A stretch of 64,000 bases of DNA from Saprospiraceae bacterium (GTDB lineage Bacteria > Bacteroidota > Bacteroidia > Chitinophagales > Saprospiraceae). The notes below the pieces were generated by a model. It was not told the origin of the DNA. It made no database searches and saw only the letters and a list, made by a program, of their open reading frames with translations. Below are positions 37,715 through 48,178 of this stretch, one piece after another (within the stretch, counting starts at the first letter, position 1; the number at the start of each line of letters is the position of its first letter). The position numbers and the translations under genes were made by a program. The stretch spans positions 248,001 to 312,000 of the forward strand of contig JADKFC010000006.1 of assembly GCA_016717655.1 (NCBI GenBank), given 5' to 3'.

Positions 37715-38734
37715 ATGAAAAAATGGGTATTGACCAGGTTTGGTGCCGCCAAAGATAGTTTTGTAATGGAGGAAGGTCCTGATCCTGTACCAGGAGCGGG
37801 AGAGGTACTGATTAAAGTATCCCATTCAGGAATCAATTTTGCTGATATCGTAGCCAGAAACGGGCTGTATGACGAAGCCCCAAAACCCCCGTGTGTCATA
37901 GGCTACGATGTTTCAGGAGAAGTGGTAGCTTTGGGTGCAGGTGTTACGGACCTCGTTGTAGGCTCCAGGGTGCTGGCTTTAACCCGATTTGGAGGCTATG
38001 CCAGCCAAGTGGTGGTACCACGAAGTTCGGTCACTGCCATTCCTGCCAACATTACCCAGGAACAAGCCCCTGCTTTAGCTACCCAGGCTTGTACAGCATG
38101 GCATTGCAGCAGAGAGTTAGTCCAGTTGCATGCCGGAGATGTTGTACTGGTCCAGGCAGCAGCGGGAGGGGTAGGCAGCATGATTGTACAAATGGCCAAA
38201 CAAAGAGGTTGTTTTGTTTACGGCACCGCATCTACGGCCAAACAATCTTTTTTGAGAGATCTGGGCGTTGATCGGCCCATAGATTATACCCGGGAGAATT
38301 TTAAAGATGTTATTTTATCAGGCCCTCATAAACACGTAGATGTTGTTTTTGACAATCTGGGAGGCAAAGGTTTTAAGCAGGGCATGGCTACGCTCGGACC
38401 CTGTGGTAAGATGGTTTGTTATGGGGCCACGGAACAAATCAAAGCTTCAAAAAACAAGCTCTACCTGCTGCCCCTGGCACTCGGCTTTGGCCTTTTTTCA
38501 CCCATCCCCCTGCTGATGCAGTCAAAGGCCATTTTAATGGTCAATATGCTTGTTTTGGCGGATAATAAACCACAGCTGTTCCAAAGCTATCTGAAAGCGG
38601 TAGCAGAGATGGCTGAAGAAGGAACAATCAAGCCAATGATATCTAAGGTTTTTCCTGCCTCAGAGCTGGCAGAAGCCCATGTTTTTGTGGAATCCAGACA
38701 ATCAACCGGCAAGGTGATCTTGTCGTGGCAGTGA
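37715..38734 (+). CDS. Zinc-independent MDR oxidoreductase, VAT1/quinone-reductase-like
   Basis: A 339-residue medium-chain reductase. It shows AGEVLIKVSHSGINFADIVARNGLY (catalytic-domain start of quinone oxidoreductases), PPCVIGYDVSGEVVALG, and the NADPH-binding VLVQAAAGGVGSMIVQMAK (AxxGGVG). VFDNLGGKGFKQGMATL and a C-terminal KPMISKVFPASELAEAHVF follow. The zinc-binding cysteines of alcohol dehydrogenases are absent. It is close to the vesicle amine transport protein 1 (VAT1) subgroup. It uses NADPH to reduce quinones or enones; the natural substrate is unknown. Intact, 67 bases after the saccharopine-type gene. Confidence 0.87.
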   Translation: MKKWVLTRFGAAKDSFVMEEGPDPVPGAGEVLIKVSHSGINFADIVARNGLYDEAPKPPCVIGYDVSGEVVALGAGVTDLVVGSRVLALTRFGGYASQVVVPRSSVTAIPANITQEQAPALATQACTAWHCSRELVQLHAGDVVLVQAAAGGVGSMIVQMAKQRGCFVYGTASTAKQSFLRDLGVDRPIDYTRENFKDVILSGPHKHVDVVFDNLGGKGFKQGMATLGPCGKMVCYGATEQIKASKNKLYLLPLALGFGLFSPIPLLMQSKAILMVNMLVLADNKPQLFQSYLKAVAEMAEEGTIKPMISKVFPASELAEAHVFVESRQSTGKVILSWQ

Positions 38735-38823
38735 TGGCCCAAAAGACACATTTTATGCACGATTTAGTTAATTTTTTCGCTTAATTGGTTTCATTTAATA
38801 TATTTGGTGGTTAATCCCCGTTT

Positions 38824-40776
38824 ATGCCTATTAAAATCCGGCTATTAGTTTTGTTATTCTTGTTGTCGGCCCCAATTGTCTGGGGTCAGCAGGATACTTG
38901 TCGGTGTATAGAAAAAAATGTAACTACGGTATGTTATCTTTCTGTGACTGACTACTGTCTGAACATTGATGGCTGCGAGCATTCATTGGATGGCGACTTT
39001 ATGCGCAATTCTCTAGCGCTAAAATTAAGAAACCTCCAAAATTTTGGACCGGATGGCATTTCAGAATGTGCCCTGGAACTGAAAAGGATGCCCAAAATCA
39101 CCAGTGCTCAGCAAATTGCCGATGCAGGCTGTGACATTTTTTTCACCGGTAGTTTTGCAGTAGATACCCTCAGCTTCAGGCTCAATTCAGATAAGACCTC
39201 GGTTCCTACACCCACACTCAACGCCATCAGGTCGTGGTCGATGGCGTGTGACCGGAATCTGGTCATTGTTTCGCAGGCTGAATCCAAGCCATGGGGCTAT
39301 ACCATTCGCAACCAAAACGAAAATCCCAATACGGCCATATCGGATCCGTCTAAGTTTTCCATCTTCAATGGCATTTTTGGCAGTCTTACTGAATTCCAGC
39401 AAGGGGGCTCTTATCAAGGCGTAATAACCAACCAGCCCACAACAGGGGTGGAAATCCTGGCCAAGGATGCCTATGACCGGCCCACCGTGGCATTTGATGT
39501 GGCTACCCGCGATTTGATCCTGGGCGACATCGGCATTTTGTGCAACCCGGCAGGATTTTTATCCAACGGCAGCCAAATCAGAACCAGCAACGAGAATGAT
39601 GTTTTGGCGGGCAATTTATTTGCGCTTGGCTGTCAGATTGGTCTGGGTAAAAAGTTTACCGAAGAAACCATTTACAAATGCAGAGAGGAATCGGTCACCT
39701 TACCCGACGGAACCATCGTGGATGTTGAAGCTATTTTTGTGGATACCTTTTTAACATCCAAAGGTTGTGACTCTTTTCATTACACAAAAATACTGGACTA
39801 CGAACAGCCCAATGTGGTTATCAAACGATCACAGTGCCAGGGTGACAGCAGCAGGCTGGTCGTAGGCAATTATGTTTTTGATGAAAGCAATCCTTCGGGT
39901 GTGGCGCTGCTTACAGATTCTCATGGCTGCGACTCCATTGTTTCTGTAAATTTAAAATACTATGCCCATACGGCTTCCAGCTATAAGGACACTTTTTGTG
40001 CTCAATCGGGCTTTGTCTATTTTGCAGGTACGGATGTATACTCAGTTCAAAAACCTTCCGGAATAACCAAAATAACCAATGTCAACGGCTGTGATTCTAC
40101 CATTACCGTTGATATCCACTACATACACCCGGATACTACTTTGATCAGACAATCTCTGTGTTATCATGACTCTTTGGAATACCTTGGCAATTACCTGTTT
40201 CCGGATAAAAATTATGCCTATCAATACAAGTCAAAAAATCCTTGCGACTCCTTTGTGATTTTTGAACTTACCAGTCATGAATCTCCCGTTTTTAGCTTTG
40301 AAAATGAGGTAGTCATCAATGAGTACACCAAACACCAATTTGATAATACCTTCCCTCCGAATGGCGCTATTTTATGGGAAGACCATCCGGGTCTGAGTTG
40401 CCTCAATTGTGAAGACCCGGTCTATAGTCCCGTTGACTATGCCCCTCTGTTGGAGGCTACTTATACAGATGAAAAAAATTGCCGATATCCTTTGGAGGTA
40501 AGACTTAAATACAAATGTGACCCCATCCTGCCCAATGTAATCTCTGCTTCTTCCCAGGGTCCCAATGCAGGATTTACATGGACATCAAACTGTCCGGTAG
40601 ATCAATTCAATTTGAGAATATATGATCGATGGGGCAATTTGATGTTTCATGCCCAACAGCCCCAACAAAGTTGGATCCCTACCAGACTAGTGCCCGGTGT
40701 ATATACCTTTATTGCCGAATACAATGATGCCAATGGCCATCAGCAAAAGACCGGAGATATTACAGTGGTTCGCTAA
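38824..40776 (+). CDS. Secreted protein with type B T9SS C-terminal domain
   Basis: A 650-residue protein with a signal peptide ending VWGQ. Repeated Cys-containing units (about residues 280-500) read SKGCDSFHYTKIL, DSHGCDSIVSVNL, NVNGCDSTITVDI, and KNPCDSFVIFEL, each with a CDS(x) core, typical of Bacteroidota surface proteins. The last 80 residues, FNLRIYDRWGNLMFHA through GVYTFIAEYNDANGHQQKTGDITVVR, are the gliding-motility C-terminal domain recognised by the type IX secretion system (type B). The protein is therefore exported by T9SS and anchored at or released from the cell surface. Residues 25-240 have no recognised domain. Intact. Confidence 0.87.
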   Translation: MPIKIRLLVLLFLLSAPIVWGQQDTCRCIEKNVTTVCYLSVTDYCLNIDGCEHSLDGDFMRNSLALKLRNLQNFGPDGISECALELKRMPKITSAQQIADAGCDIFFTGSFAVDTLSFRLNSDKTSVPTPTLNAIRSWSMACDRNLVIVSQAESKPWGYTIRNQNENPNTAISDPSKFSIFNGIFGSLTEFQQGGSYQGVITNQPTTGVEILAKDAYDRPTVAFDVATRDLILGDIGILCNPAGFLSNGSQIRTSNENDVLAGNLFALGCQIGLGKKFTEETIYKCREESVTLPDGTIVDVEAIFVDTFLTSKGCDSFHYTKILDYEQPNVVIKRSQCQGDSSRLVVGNYVFDESNPSGVALLTDSHGCDSIVSVNLKYYAHTASSYKDTFCAQSGFVYFAGTDVYSVQKPSGITKITNVNGCDSTITVDIHYIHPDTTLIRQSLCYHDSLEYLGNYLFPDKNYAYQYKSKNPCDSFVIFELTSHESPVFSFENEVVINEYTKHQFDNTFPPNGAILWEDHPGLSCLNCEDPVYSPVDYAPLLEATYTDEKNCRYPLEVRLKYKCDPILPNVISASSQGPNAGFTWTSNCPVDQFNLRIYDRWGNLMFHAQQPQQSWIPTRLVPGVYTFIAEYNDANGHQQKTGDITVVR

Positions 40777-40778
40777 CT

Positions 40779-42442
40779 TTATGCTTTTCTGAAGAGTGTC
40801 AACACCCACGCAAGTATCAGCACCCCGGCACAGCCAATGGCATTGAGCCACAAGTAGCCAACAGCATCTTGGAAATAAATAAAGATAACAAAGGCTTCCG
40901 TAAGAATTGCGGCTGGTAAAATATGACGCGCCTTGATTTTAGACCAATAAAATCCTGCCAGAAAGATGCCTAAGATGGTGCCATAAAACAAGGACCCAAC
41001 GATGTTGACAAATTGGATGAGGTTCTCAAACAAGCTGCTGATATTGGCAAAGCCAATGGCAATAGCACCCCACACTACAATCATCCATCGGCTGAATTTC
41101 AGGTAATGCATATCTTCGGCATCCTTATTGTAATTGCGTTTATAAATGTCGATGGTTGTACAAGTGGCCAGAGCGCTTAATTCTGATGAACTGGATGACA
41201 TGGCTGCACAGAAAATGACTGCCAGGAGCAGGCCAACCAAGCCCTTTGGCAGGTACTTCAAAATGAAGTAAATAAAAACGTAGTCTTTGTCATTCTCCTC
41301 CTGCGCCGGATCGCTTTTTTTGATCACCTTTTTGGCATCATTGCGCAGCTCTTTTTCTTTCTGATTGAGGCTTAAAATCTCTTCCCGGTTGACCTGTCTG
41401 CTTTGCTCACTTACCAGCATTTCTTTTCTTACCCGAAATAAGGAGTCGTATTGGTTTTCAATCTGGATGATTTCTTTACCATAACTTCCGGATCTCGCTT
41501 TATCAAGAGCCGGTTGGTTAAAAAACACCGGTGCCTGCTGGAACTGGAAAAAGACGTAAACCATGATGCCACACAACAAAATAAAAAACTGCATGGGCAC
41601 CTTAAAGATACCATTAAAGATGAGGCCCAATCTACTCTCTTTGATGCTATTGCCCGAGATATACCGTTGTACCTGGCTTTGATCGGTGCCAAAGTAGGCT
41701 AGGGCCAAAACATACCACCGGTGATGCCTGACCAAAAGGTATATCTACTTTCCACATCCAGCGAAAAGTCTACCAATTTCATTTTTCCATCCATGCCGGC
41801 AATGGACAAAGCCTCTGTGAAACCAACACCCGTCGGCAACATGTTGAGTGCTACGATAAAGGCGGCTGCCATGCCCACAAAGATCCCAGCCATTTGCTGT
41901 TTCTGGGTCACCGCTACGGCCTTGGTGCCACCACTGACCGTGTAAGCCACTACCAGGCTGCCGGTAATGATATTTAAGGCGGTGAGGTTCCAACACAGAA
42001 TGGTAGACAAAATAATAGAAGGGGCATAGATGGTAATGCCAGCCCCTAAGCCTCGTTGGATAAGAAAGAGGATAGAGGTAAATACCCGGGTATTTTTATC
42101 AAATCTATTTTCCAGGTATTCATAGGCGGTTAATATCTTTTGATTGTGAAAGATGGGAATGAAGGTGGCACAGATGATGACCATGGCAATGGGAAGGCCA
42201 AAGTAAAATTGTACGAAGCCCATGCCATCGTGAAAGGCCTGGCCGGGGGTACTCATAAAGGTAATGGCACTTGCCTGGGTGGCCATCACCGACAAGCCAA
42301 TGGTCCACCATTTTACCTCTCCCTTGTTTTTGATAAAGTCTTCTGCACTGGTGATATTTCTACCAGAGATGTAGATACCATACAAGATGATAAACGCCAA
42401 TGAGCCGGAAAGTACCAGCCAGTCTTGCCATGCGATTGTCAT
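40779..42442 (-). CDS. Sodium:solute symporter family transporter (frameshifted)
   Basis: A second SSS transporter of about 555 residues. The first frame (42442 to about 41715) has WWTIGLSVMATQASAITFMSTPGQAFHDGMGFVQFY and NLTALNIITGSLVVAYTVSGGTKAVAVTQKQQM. The second (from about 41715 to 40779) begins in the next helices (AYFGTDQSQVQRYISGNSIKESRLGL) and has LLAVIFCAAMSSSSSELSALATCTTIDIY, a Na+-site helix. The junction is one indel near 41705. The start ATG shares one base with the stop of the small gene upstream, so translation is coupled. The substrate is not known. It follows a PIG-L deacetylase gene in the same operon. Confidence 0.85.
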
Positions 42443-42540
42443 CAGGAAAAGGATTTCATGATCCAGATAAAAATAGCAATGTAAAGCAGGTTCATAGCCA
42501 GCAGGGCAATGTAAACCGCTTTCCAGTTATTGGGCTTCAT
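42442..42540 (-). CDS. 32-residue single-helix membrane protein between PIG-L and symporter genes
   Basis: ATG at 42538-42540, stop TGA at 42442-42444, 32 codons: MKPNNWKAVYIALLAMNLLY then an Ile/Phe-rich half and a basic tail. It has one hydrophobic helix from about residue 9 to 27. Its start overlaps the stop of the PIG-L gene by 4 bases (ATGA), and its stop shares one base with the symporter start (TGATG). Perfect packing on both sides in one direction is strong evidence of translation. It could be a small subunit or stabiliser of the symporter, as seen for some other SSS proteins (inference). Confidence 0.65.
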   Translation of the reverse strand: MKPNNWKAVYIALLAMNLLYIAIFIWIMKSFS

Positions 42541-45081
42541 GGTCTGTTTTCTTTGCCCAATGAAACAAGGTTGGCAAAGATCCTGTAGGCCCCTGGTACG
42601 CCCGCAGGCAGCTGCCTAAACCAGCTATATCCGGTGTAGATAAAATTGCCATCGCCGTGTTTAGCAATCAGCAAGCCTCCGTCTCTGGGGTCTTCGCCGG
42701 GGTCATTGCATGAGAGGATGGCCTGATAGGCGGGATCCCATTCACTTGCAAAATAAAGACCTCGCTCCTGAATCCAGCCATCAAAATCGGCGGAGGTAAT
42801 TTTGTTGGGGGCATTTAATACTTCATGGTCAGCTTGTAAAAATCTAACCGGTGCTCCTTCTACCGTTACCCTTTCTCTTCCAATTTTGATAGGGTAGGGC
42901 CCCAAATTGCTGCCCACCACCAACCGGGAATTGGTATTGTATTGCACCACTACATTGCCCCCTTTCTGAACATAGTCCAGTAAATCTTTTTGTTTGAACT
43001 TCAAATCCTCGTTGGTATTGTAAGCCCTCACACCAAGGATGACGGCATCGTAGCCGGCTAAAACCTCGGGTCTGATGTCTTTGGCCTGGATCTCATCTAC
43101 ACGGTAACCTATTTGACGCAGGCTCTGAGGTATTTCATCTCCCGCTCCCGGAATATAGGCCAGCCTGTTTCCCGCCTTTTTAAGATCAACTTTAACGAGT
43201 TTGGCCTCTGCCGGCATAAAGACCAGCTGGGTTGGGATGTGGTCGTATTCAATGGTGATCAGTTGTTTGTTGTACTTTTTTCCATTGCTCTCCACATCAG
43301 CATTCAACACCCATTCAGAACTACCTTTGGGAGCTGTGATCTCAAAATCAAAACTTTGTTCGGCATTTTTTTCTGTTATGTCAAAGTTGTGAAAGGCGGG
43401 TGAAACGGTCCAACCTTTATCAACCGGCAAACGAACTGTTCCCTTTTGTTTGGCTGCCAATGCCTTGATGTCGACGCGTACTTTTTTGGGGACCTCGTCT
43501 CCAAATACGATTACTTTTTCACCAAACTTCACCGCCACTTCAGGGGTTATCTCAAAAGGACGATATACCTCACCATCCTCAGGACTGTTGAATTTGTAAG
43601 CAACTGACCTGCTGAGTGTCAAAGGCTGACCTTCGATCGTAAAATCAAACTCTACCTTTATTTGGCGCGGTGTTTCTGGCAGCCCTATCCACTCGGCCTG
43701 GTCTACCTTGTACATGCCCAAACTTCCTTTTTCGTTCAACCAGTAGGCATTGGTGTGCCACACATTGGTGGGAACGGTAAATGTATAAGATTGCAAATAG
43801 GTTTCATTGTCATTGAGGGTCTTCATTACGGTGGTATCCTTGCCGGCAGGCAACAGCCTGATGGCATTCAGACTTACATTTCCTGGCAACCTCTTCACTA
43901 CTTCCATATCCACTTTTACCACCTCTCCCTGAACGGCAGTATGGGATGATGCTATACCTTCGGCGTAAAGACCCAGACAAGAAATGATAATGTCGTTGAT
44001 CTCTTTGGATTTGCGCTCCTTCCAAAAACCATCTTCCAGCTTTTCAATTAATTTTTTGGCTTCCAGCAAGCCGGCTACCGATTTTTCAGGATGAAGAAAG
44101 TCAAATTGGGCCTGTACTTCTGCCATGATTTTTTGAATGGCGGCTCCCCCTTTCACCCGGGTCCAGGTAGTATTGATGCCCTCAAATAAATTTTCTCGAT
44201 CTACCGGTTTATCACCCTTCAACAATTCAAGGTATTCCGATTGATTGCCCCTGGTGCCTGTGTTGCCAAAGCCCTGGCACTTGTGTTTACTCCTGGATAA
44301 TGCCGAAATCTCAGTATTGGACTTACCCAACAAAGGATAATATTCACCGATTTCAAAGCTGATCAGGTGACTTTTATCGGCTTTCTGAAAGGCTTCCTGG
44401 CTTCCGAAGAAAAACCATGAAACGTTAAAGAACAACCTCGAAGCTTTCCAGGGTGATACGGAGCCCAACTGGTCAGGATATGCCTTTGGGTCGGCCGCTT
44501 TTTCAAAGAGCTCATGGGGCCAGCATGGCAGAGGCGGTATGGTGGCCATGCGTGGATCCACTCGTTCTGTGGTCAAATCTATTGATGATCACATCCGGCC
44601 TTGTTTTGCGGATGGCCCAAACTACGTCTTGTTTGACCAGCTCATTGTCCCAAATAGAAATGGTCTCTTCCGCGTTTTTGGAATATCCAAAGTCATTGGC
44701 CCTCGAAAACATCTGATTGCCACCGTCTATTTTTCTGGCCTGAAGCAATTCCTGGGTTCTGATGACGCCCAACAATTCTTCGATTTCAGGGCCGATCAGG
44801 TTCTGGCCTCCATCACCTCTCGTCAAAGAGAGGTAGGTGGTGTGGGCGTTGACCCCGTTTACCAGATGCGAAATGAGACGCGTATTTTCATCATCAGGGT
44901 GAGCTGCCACATAGAGTGCATTACCCAAAAAGTTCAGCCTTTCTATGGCTTTATAAATTTCTCCTGAAGTTGGCTTAACGGGCTGCTGGGCTTGAATTGA
45001 AAGACCAGTAGTACCCAAAAGAAGAACAAATAAAAGAAAGCGGTAAATAGCCAGGTAATGGTGCATCTTCGTGTCAGACAT
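42537..45081 (-). CDS. PIG-L family deacetylase with large C-terminal region (frameshifted)
   Basis: About 847 residues with a signal peptide ending SIQAQ. The N-terminal domain shows ALYVAAHPDDENTRLIS, the zinc site (AHPDDE) of GlcNAc-PI/mycothiol-type deacetylases, TRGDGGQN and STHGHHTASA. A long C-terminal part (residues about 300-840) carries beta-rich segments, then GYDAVILGVRAYNTNEDLKFKQK, which looks like a glutamine-amidotransferase-like or ThuA-like fold, and ends with GDGNFIYTGYSWFRQLPAGVPGAYR. One indel near 44530 (HTASAMLAP to WPHELFEKAADP) splits it. It presumably removes acetyl groups from a sugar derivative in the periplasm. The operon continues with a small membrane protein and a symporter. 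Confidence 0.82.
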
Positions 45082-45156
45082 ATTATAGTTGTAAAGTATG
45101 CAATGATAATAAATCCCCAACACAATTGTTTTAACAATTGCCAATTTTTTGTTGGT

Positions 45157-45738
45157 CTATGAACGCTGATACACCGATAAAAGATATTCTTCGATGATCT
45201 GGCCGAAATATTGGTGTTCGAGGGCCAATACCCTGGTGGCCACCGCTTCTGCTGTATCTTCCGGGTAAACAGGGCAGATGGCCTGAAAAAGAGGGCGACC
45301 CTCATCGTATTTTTCGTTGACCAGGTGGATGGTAAGCCCGGTTTGTTTTTCCTTATTTTTTACAACTGCTTTGTGCACCTCCATGCCAAACATACCTTTT
45401 CCTCCGTAAGCCGGCAGCAGGGCAGGGTGGATGTTGATGATTTTATCAGGATAAGCAGCTACCAGCGCAGAGGGGATCTTCCAAAGATAGCCGGCTAAAA
45501 TCAGGGCGTCAATGCCGCGATCTTTCAATTGTTTGATAAAATCTTCTTGTTTCGCTTCTCCCTGGGCCAAAACATAGGTGGGAATTTGAAACTCGGCTGC
45601 ATGCGACAAAGCTCCGGCTCCGGGCACATTACACACAAGCCAGCTTACTTCAATGGTTGGGTGGTCTTTGAATTTGCGCATCAATTGAAGCGCATTAGAG
45701 CCCCCTCCTGAAGCAAAAATGGCAAGTTTTAACCTCAT
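45157..45738 (-). CDS. purN: Phosphoribosylglycinamide formyltransferase
   Basis: The GAR transformylase of purine synthesis uses 10-formyl-tetrahydrofolate. The 193-residue protein starts MRLKLAIFASGGGSNALQLM (phosphate-binding SGxGSN) and has LILAGYLWKIPSALV, then IINIHPALLPAYGGKGMFG with the catalytic Asn and His (NIHPALLP), and ends with VYPEDTAEAVATRVLALEHQYF. Length and frame are normal. Its start overlaps the porD stop by 4 bases, so it is probably co-transcribed with the bamD-rpoZ-coaBC-porD block. Confidence 0.95.
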   Translation of the reverse strand: MRLKLAIFASGGGSNALQLMRKFKDHPTIEVSWLVCNVPGAGALSHAAEFQIPTYVLAQGEAKQEDFIKQLKDRGIDALILAGYLWKIPSALVAAYPDKIINIHPALLPAYGGKGMFGMEVHKAVVKNKEKQTGLTIHLVNEKYDEGRPLFQAICPVYPEDTAEAVATRVLALEHQYFGQIIEEYLLSVYQRS

Positions 45739-46640
45739 TTTAAAGCATCGTAACGGGACGCAAGAGAAGGTGAAGTCAATACCATCAGGCTTCTTAGCTT
45801 TGCTTTTTGGCCCTGGTCTCCGGCTTTAAATATTTCGACCAACTCATTGTGTTTGGCATCGCCGAAGGTTTGTAGGAAAAAAGAAAAAGGATAGGCCTGA
45901 TTGAGATCCTCGATCAAACCTAGACTGCTCAACAAAACAGCCCTGCTTTTTTCAGGATCCTGCCACATATTGTCTAGGGCCATTCGGTGGTACTCATAGA
46001 TTACCTGTCTGAAAGGTCTTAGCCTGGGGCTGCGTATATTTTCTATCAAAAAGTACTTGGATCGGCCATTGACACCTACGTTTGACCAGCTGGGGTCATC
46101 TCTTTTACTGCCGTTGGGTAAATTTTGAAAGACTTCAAAAGCAGCTTGAAAATAATCTTCACCGCCATAGAGAGAAAAACTATCGTAGTCATAACCCAGG
46201 GTTATGAAGGCATAAAAACTCAGGGTGCTGCTCAACACATCAAAGTAGGATCGATCACTTCTTTGGATGGGCTGGCCAGGTAGATAAGTGAAATTGACAC
46301 TTTTGTCCTGGATGTTGATCATGGGTGTCTTATAATCCGCATTAAAAACGGGCCTGCTGGTTTTTAAACTGATGTCAGCCAGAAAAGCAGAACTTGACAG
46401 CTCTTCTGTGATGGTGATTTGCACACTTCCTTCAATCTTTTCCAATTCGAGGTACTCGTGCTCTGTAAACTTGGTCTTATTGAAAAAATCCTTGATGTCG
46501 CTCTCCAGCTGGCGATAGACCGCCGGATCTGTTTTAATATTGATGGGAGACACCACCTTCACCTGAAAGTTCAATTCCTGTGCCGCGATGGTGTTTGTCA
46601 GTAAAATACCAACTACCAGTGTCTTTAAAAAATTTACCAT
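45735..46640 (-). CDS. porD: PorD (DUF4835) family type IX secretion protein
   Basis: A 301-residue secreted protein (signal MVNFLKTLVVGILLTNTIAAQ). It begins ELNFQVKVVSPINIKTDPAVYRQLESDIKDFFNKTKFT, shows the DUF4835 signature RPVFNADYKTPMINIQDKSVNF and YAFITLGYDYDSFSLYGG, and ends with LRSLMVLTSPSLASRYDALK. PorD is an outer-membrane-associated component linked to the Bacteroidota type IX secretion system, although its exact role is not settled. It sits after coaBC, as expected in this phylum. The type B CTD protein at 38824 is the kind of cargo T9SS would secrete. Intact. Confidence 0.92.
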   Translation of the reverse strand: MVNFLKTLVVGILLTNTIAAQELNFQVKVVSPINIKTDPAVYRQLESDIKDFFNKTKFTEHEYLELEKIEGSVQITITEELSSSAFLADISLKTSRPVFNADYKTPMINIQDKSVNFTYLPGQPIQRSDRSYFDVLSSTLSFYAFITLGYDYDSFSLYGGEDYFQAAFEVFQNLPNGSKRDDPSWSNVGVNGRSKYFLIENIRSPRLRPFRQVIYEYHRMALDNMWQDPEKSRAVLLSSLGLIEDLNQAYPFSFFLQTFGDAKHNELVEIFKAGDQGQKAKLRSLMVLTSPSLASRYDALK

Positions 46641-46644
46641 GGTG

Positions 46645-47835
46645 TTATAACGTATTTATGGCATCAATAATATCTTTTGCCACTAAATCTTTTGTTTTAA
46701 TGGAATGGTTGGCTTTTTGACCATCCGGGTATAAAAAGCTGACCTTGTTGGTGTCGTGGCCAAAGCCGGCGCCTTCTTCATTCAATGAATTCAGCACAAT
46801 AAAGTCGAGGTTCTTTTTAATCACTTTTTTTCTCGCGTTTTCTACTTCATCCTGGGTCTCCAATGCAAAGCCTACCAGGACCTGGTTGGGCTTTTTTTTC
46901 TGTCCAAAATGGGCAGCTATGTCTACCGTTTTCACGAGGTCAAGCTGCATATTTTCTCCTTCCTTTTTTATTTTTTGAGTAGCCACGGTCTTGGGGGCAT
47001 AGTCGGCTACGGCGGCGGCCCAGATTACTATATCGCTTTGATCAAAATGATCAGCGCAGGCGTCAAACATCTGTTGGGCGGTAGTCACCGATATGGTTTT
47101 TACACCCTGTTTTGCCTTTATTTTTGTGGGGCCCAGTACCAGGGTAACCTCTGCACCCCTTGCCAGTGCCTCGTTGGCCAGGGCAATGCCCATCTTTCCA
47201 CTGCTGTGATTGCCTATGAACCTCACCGGATCGATGTGCTCATAGGTAGGTCCTGCAGTAATCAATACTTTTTTACCGCTTAGGTCAGACTTGTAAGCCA
47301 ACAAGCGGCTGATGTGCTGTAGGATCTCTTCGGGCTCCGCCATCCTACCTTCTCCAATGAGGCCGCTGGCCAATTCACCATGACCCACCGGTATGAGGTG
47401 GTTGCCCGCTTTGAGGGCTCGTTGTAAATTATCCTGAGTGGAAAAGTGATGCCACATGTCGAGATCCATAGCGGGCGCCAGCATAACAGGACATTTGGCA
47501 GAAAGATAGGTGGCAACTAATAGATTGTCGGCTAAGCCGTTGACCATCTTACCAAGGGTATTGGCGGTGAGGGGGGCAATGACCATGACATCGGCCCAAA
47601 GACCCAGTTCCACATGGTTGTTCCAAACCCCATCGGTAGCCAGACCCTGAACGACCGGATTTTTGCTAAGAGTGCTAAGCGTTAAGGGACTGATAAATTG
47701 GGTAGCAGCTTCGGTCATCAAACATTTTACTTCAAAACCCGACTTTATCAGCAGCCGGGTCAGTTCAGCTGACTTGTAGGCTGCTATGCTTCCTGTAATG
47801 CCAAGAAGGACCCGGGGTGGATGCTGACCTGCCAT
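46645..47835 (-). CDS. coaBC: Bifunctional phosphopantothenoylcysteine decarboxylase/synthetase
   Basis: A coenzyme A synthesis enzyme of 396 residues. The CoaC flavin domain (1-185) has ITGSIAAYKSAELTRLL, the catalytic His in WNNHVELGLWADVMVIAPLTANT, and the AMDLDMW loop. The CoaB domain (190-396) has KKVLITAGPTYEHIDPVRFIGNHSSGKMG with the CTP-binding region, AAVADYAP, then KIKKEG, and VLVGFALET. CoaBC forms 4'-phosphopantetheine from 4'-phosphopantothenate and cysteine. Part of the conserved bamD-rpoZ-coaBC-porD order. Intact. Confidence 0.95.
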   Translation of the reverse strand: MAGQHPPRVLLGITGSIAAYKSAELTRLLIKSGFEVKCLMTEAATQFISPLTLSTLSKNPVVQGLATDGVWNNHVELGLWADVMVIAPLTANTLGKMVNGLADNLLVATYLSAKCPVMLAPAMDLDMWHHFSTQDNLQRALKAGNHLIPVGHGELASGLIGEGRMAEPEEILQHISRLLAYKSDLSGKKVLITAGPTYEHIDPVRFIGNHSSGKMGIALANEALARGAEVTLVLGPTKIKAKQGVKTISVTTAQQMFDACADHFDQSDIVIWAAAVADYAPKTVATQKIKKEGENMQLDLVKTVDIAAHFGQKKKPNQVLVGFALETQDEVENARKKVIKKNLDFIVLNSLNEEGAGFGHDTNKVSFLYPDGQKANHSIKTKDLVAKDIIDAINTL

Positions 47836-47842
47836 GGAAGGA

Positions 47843-48178
47843 CTATCCTTGTTCTTCGTCCCTGTATTTTATAGCCAATTCACCGTGAAGGTATTCTTCA
47901 GTAGCGATGATGGCTGGATTGGGCAGTCTTTCATAAAATTTTGAAATCTCAATCTGCTCTTTGTTTTCGTGGATTTCTTCAATGGTATCTGAAGTGACAG
48001 AAAACTCTTCCAATTTGGTGTGCAACTCTCTTTTCAACTGGTTGCTGATTTGATTGGCCCTTTTTGAAATGGCAACCAAAGCTTCAAACATGTTGCCCGT
48101 AGGTCTTACCATCTCTTTGATGTTTCTGGCCTTTACATTGGGATCAAGGTTCTGCACTTTGTTTTTTATATCTGTCAT
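47843..48178 (-). CDS. rpoZ: RNA polymerase omega subunit-like protein (RpoZ)
   Basis: A 111-residue protein with NIKEMVRPTGNMFEALVAISKRANQISNQLKRELHTKLEEF, the Bacteroidota-type omega core containing the R-A-x-Q-I assembly helix. It is followed by an acidic segment and a C-terminal YERLPNPAIIATEEYLHGEL. Omega helps beta-prime fold and join RNA polymerase. The position between bamD and coaBC is the usual one in this phylum. It overlaps bamD by 4 bases (stop/start ATGA). Confidence 0.88.
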   Translation of the reverse strand: MTDIKNKVQNLDPNVKARNIKEMVRPTGNMFEALVAISKRANQISNQLKRELHTKLEEFSVTSDTIEEIHENKEQIEISKFYERLPNPAIIATEEYLHGELAIKYRDEEQG

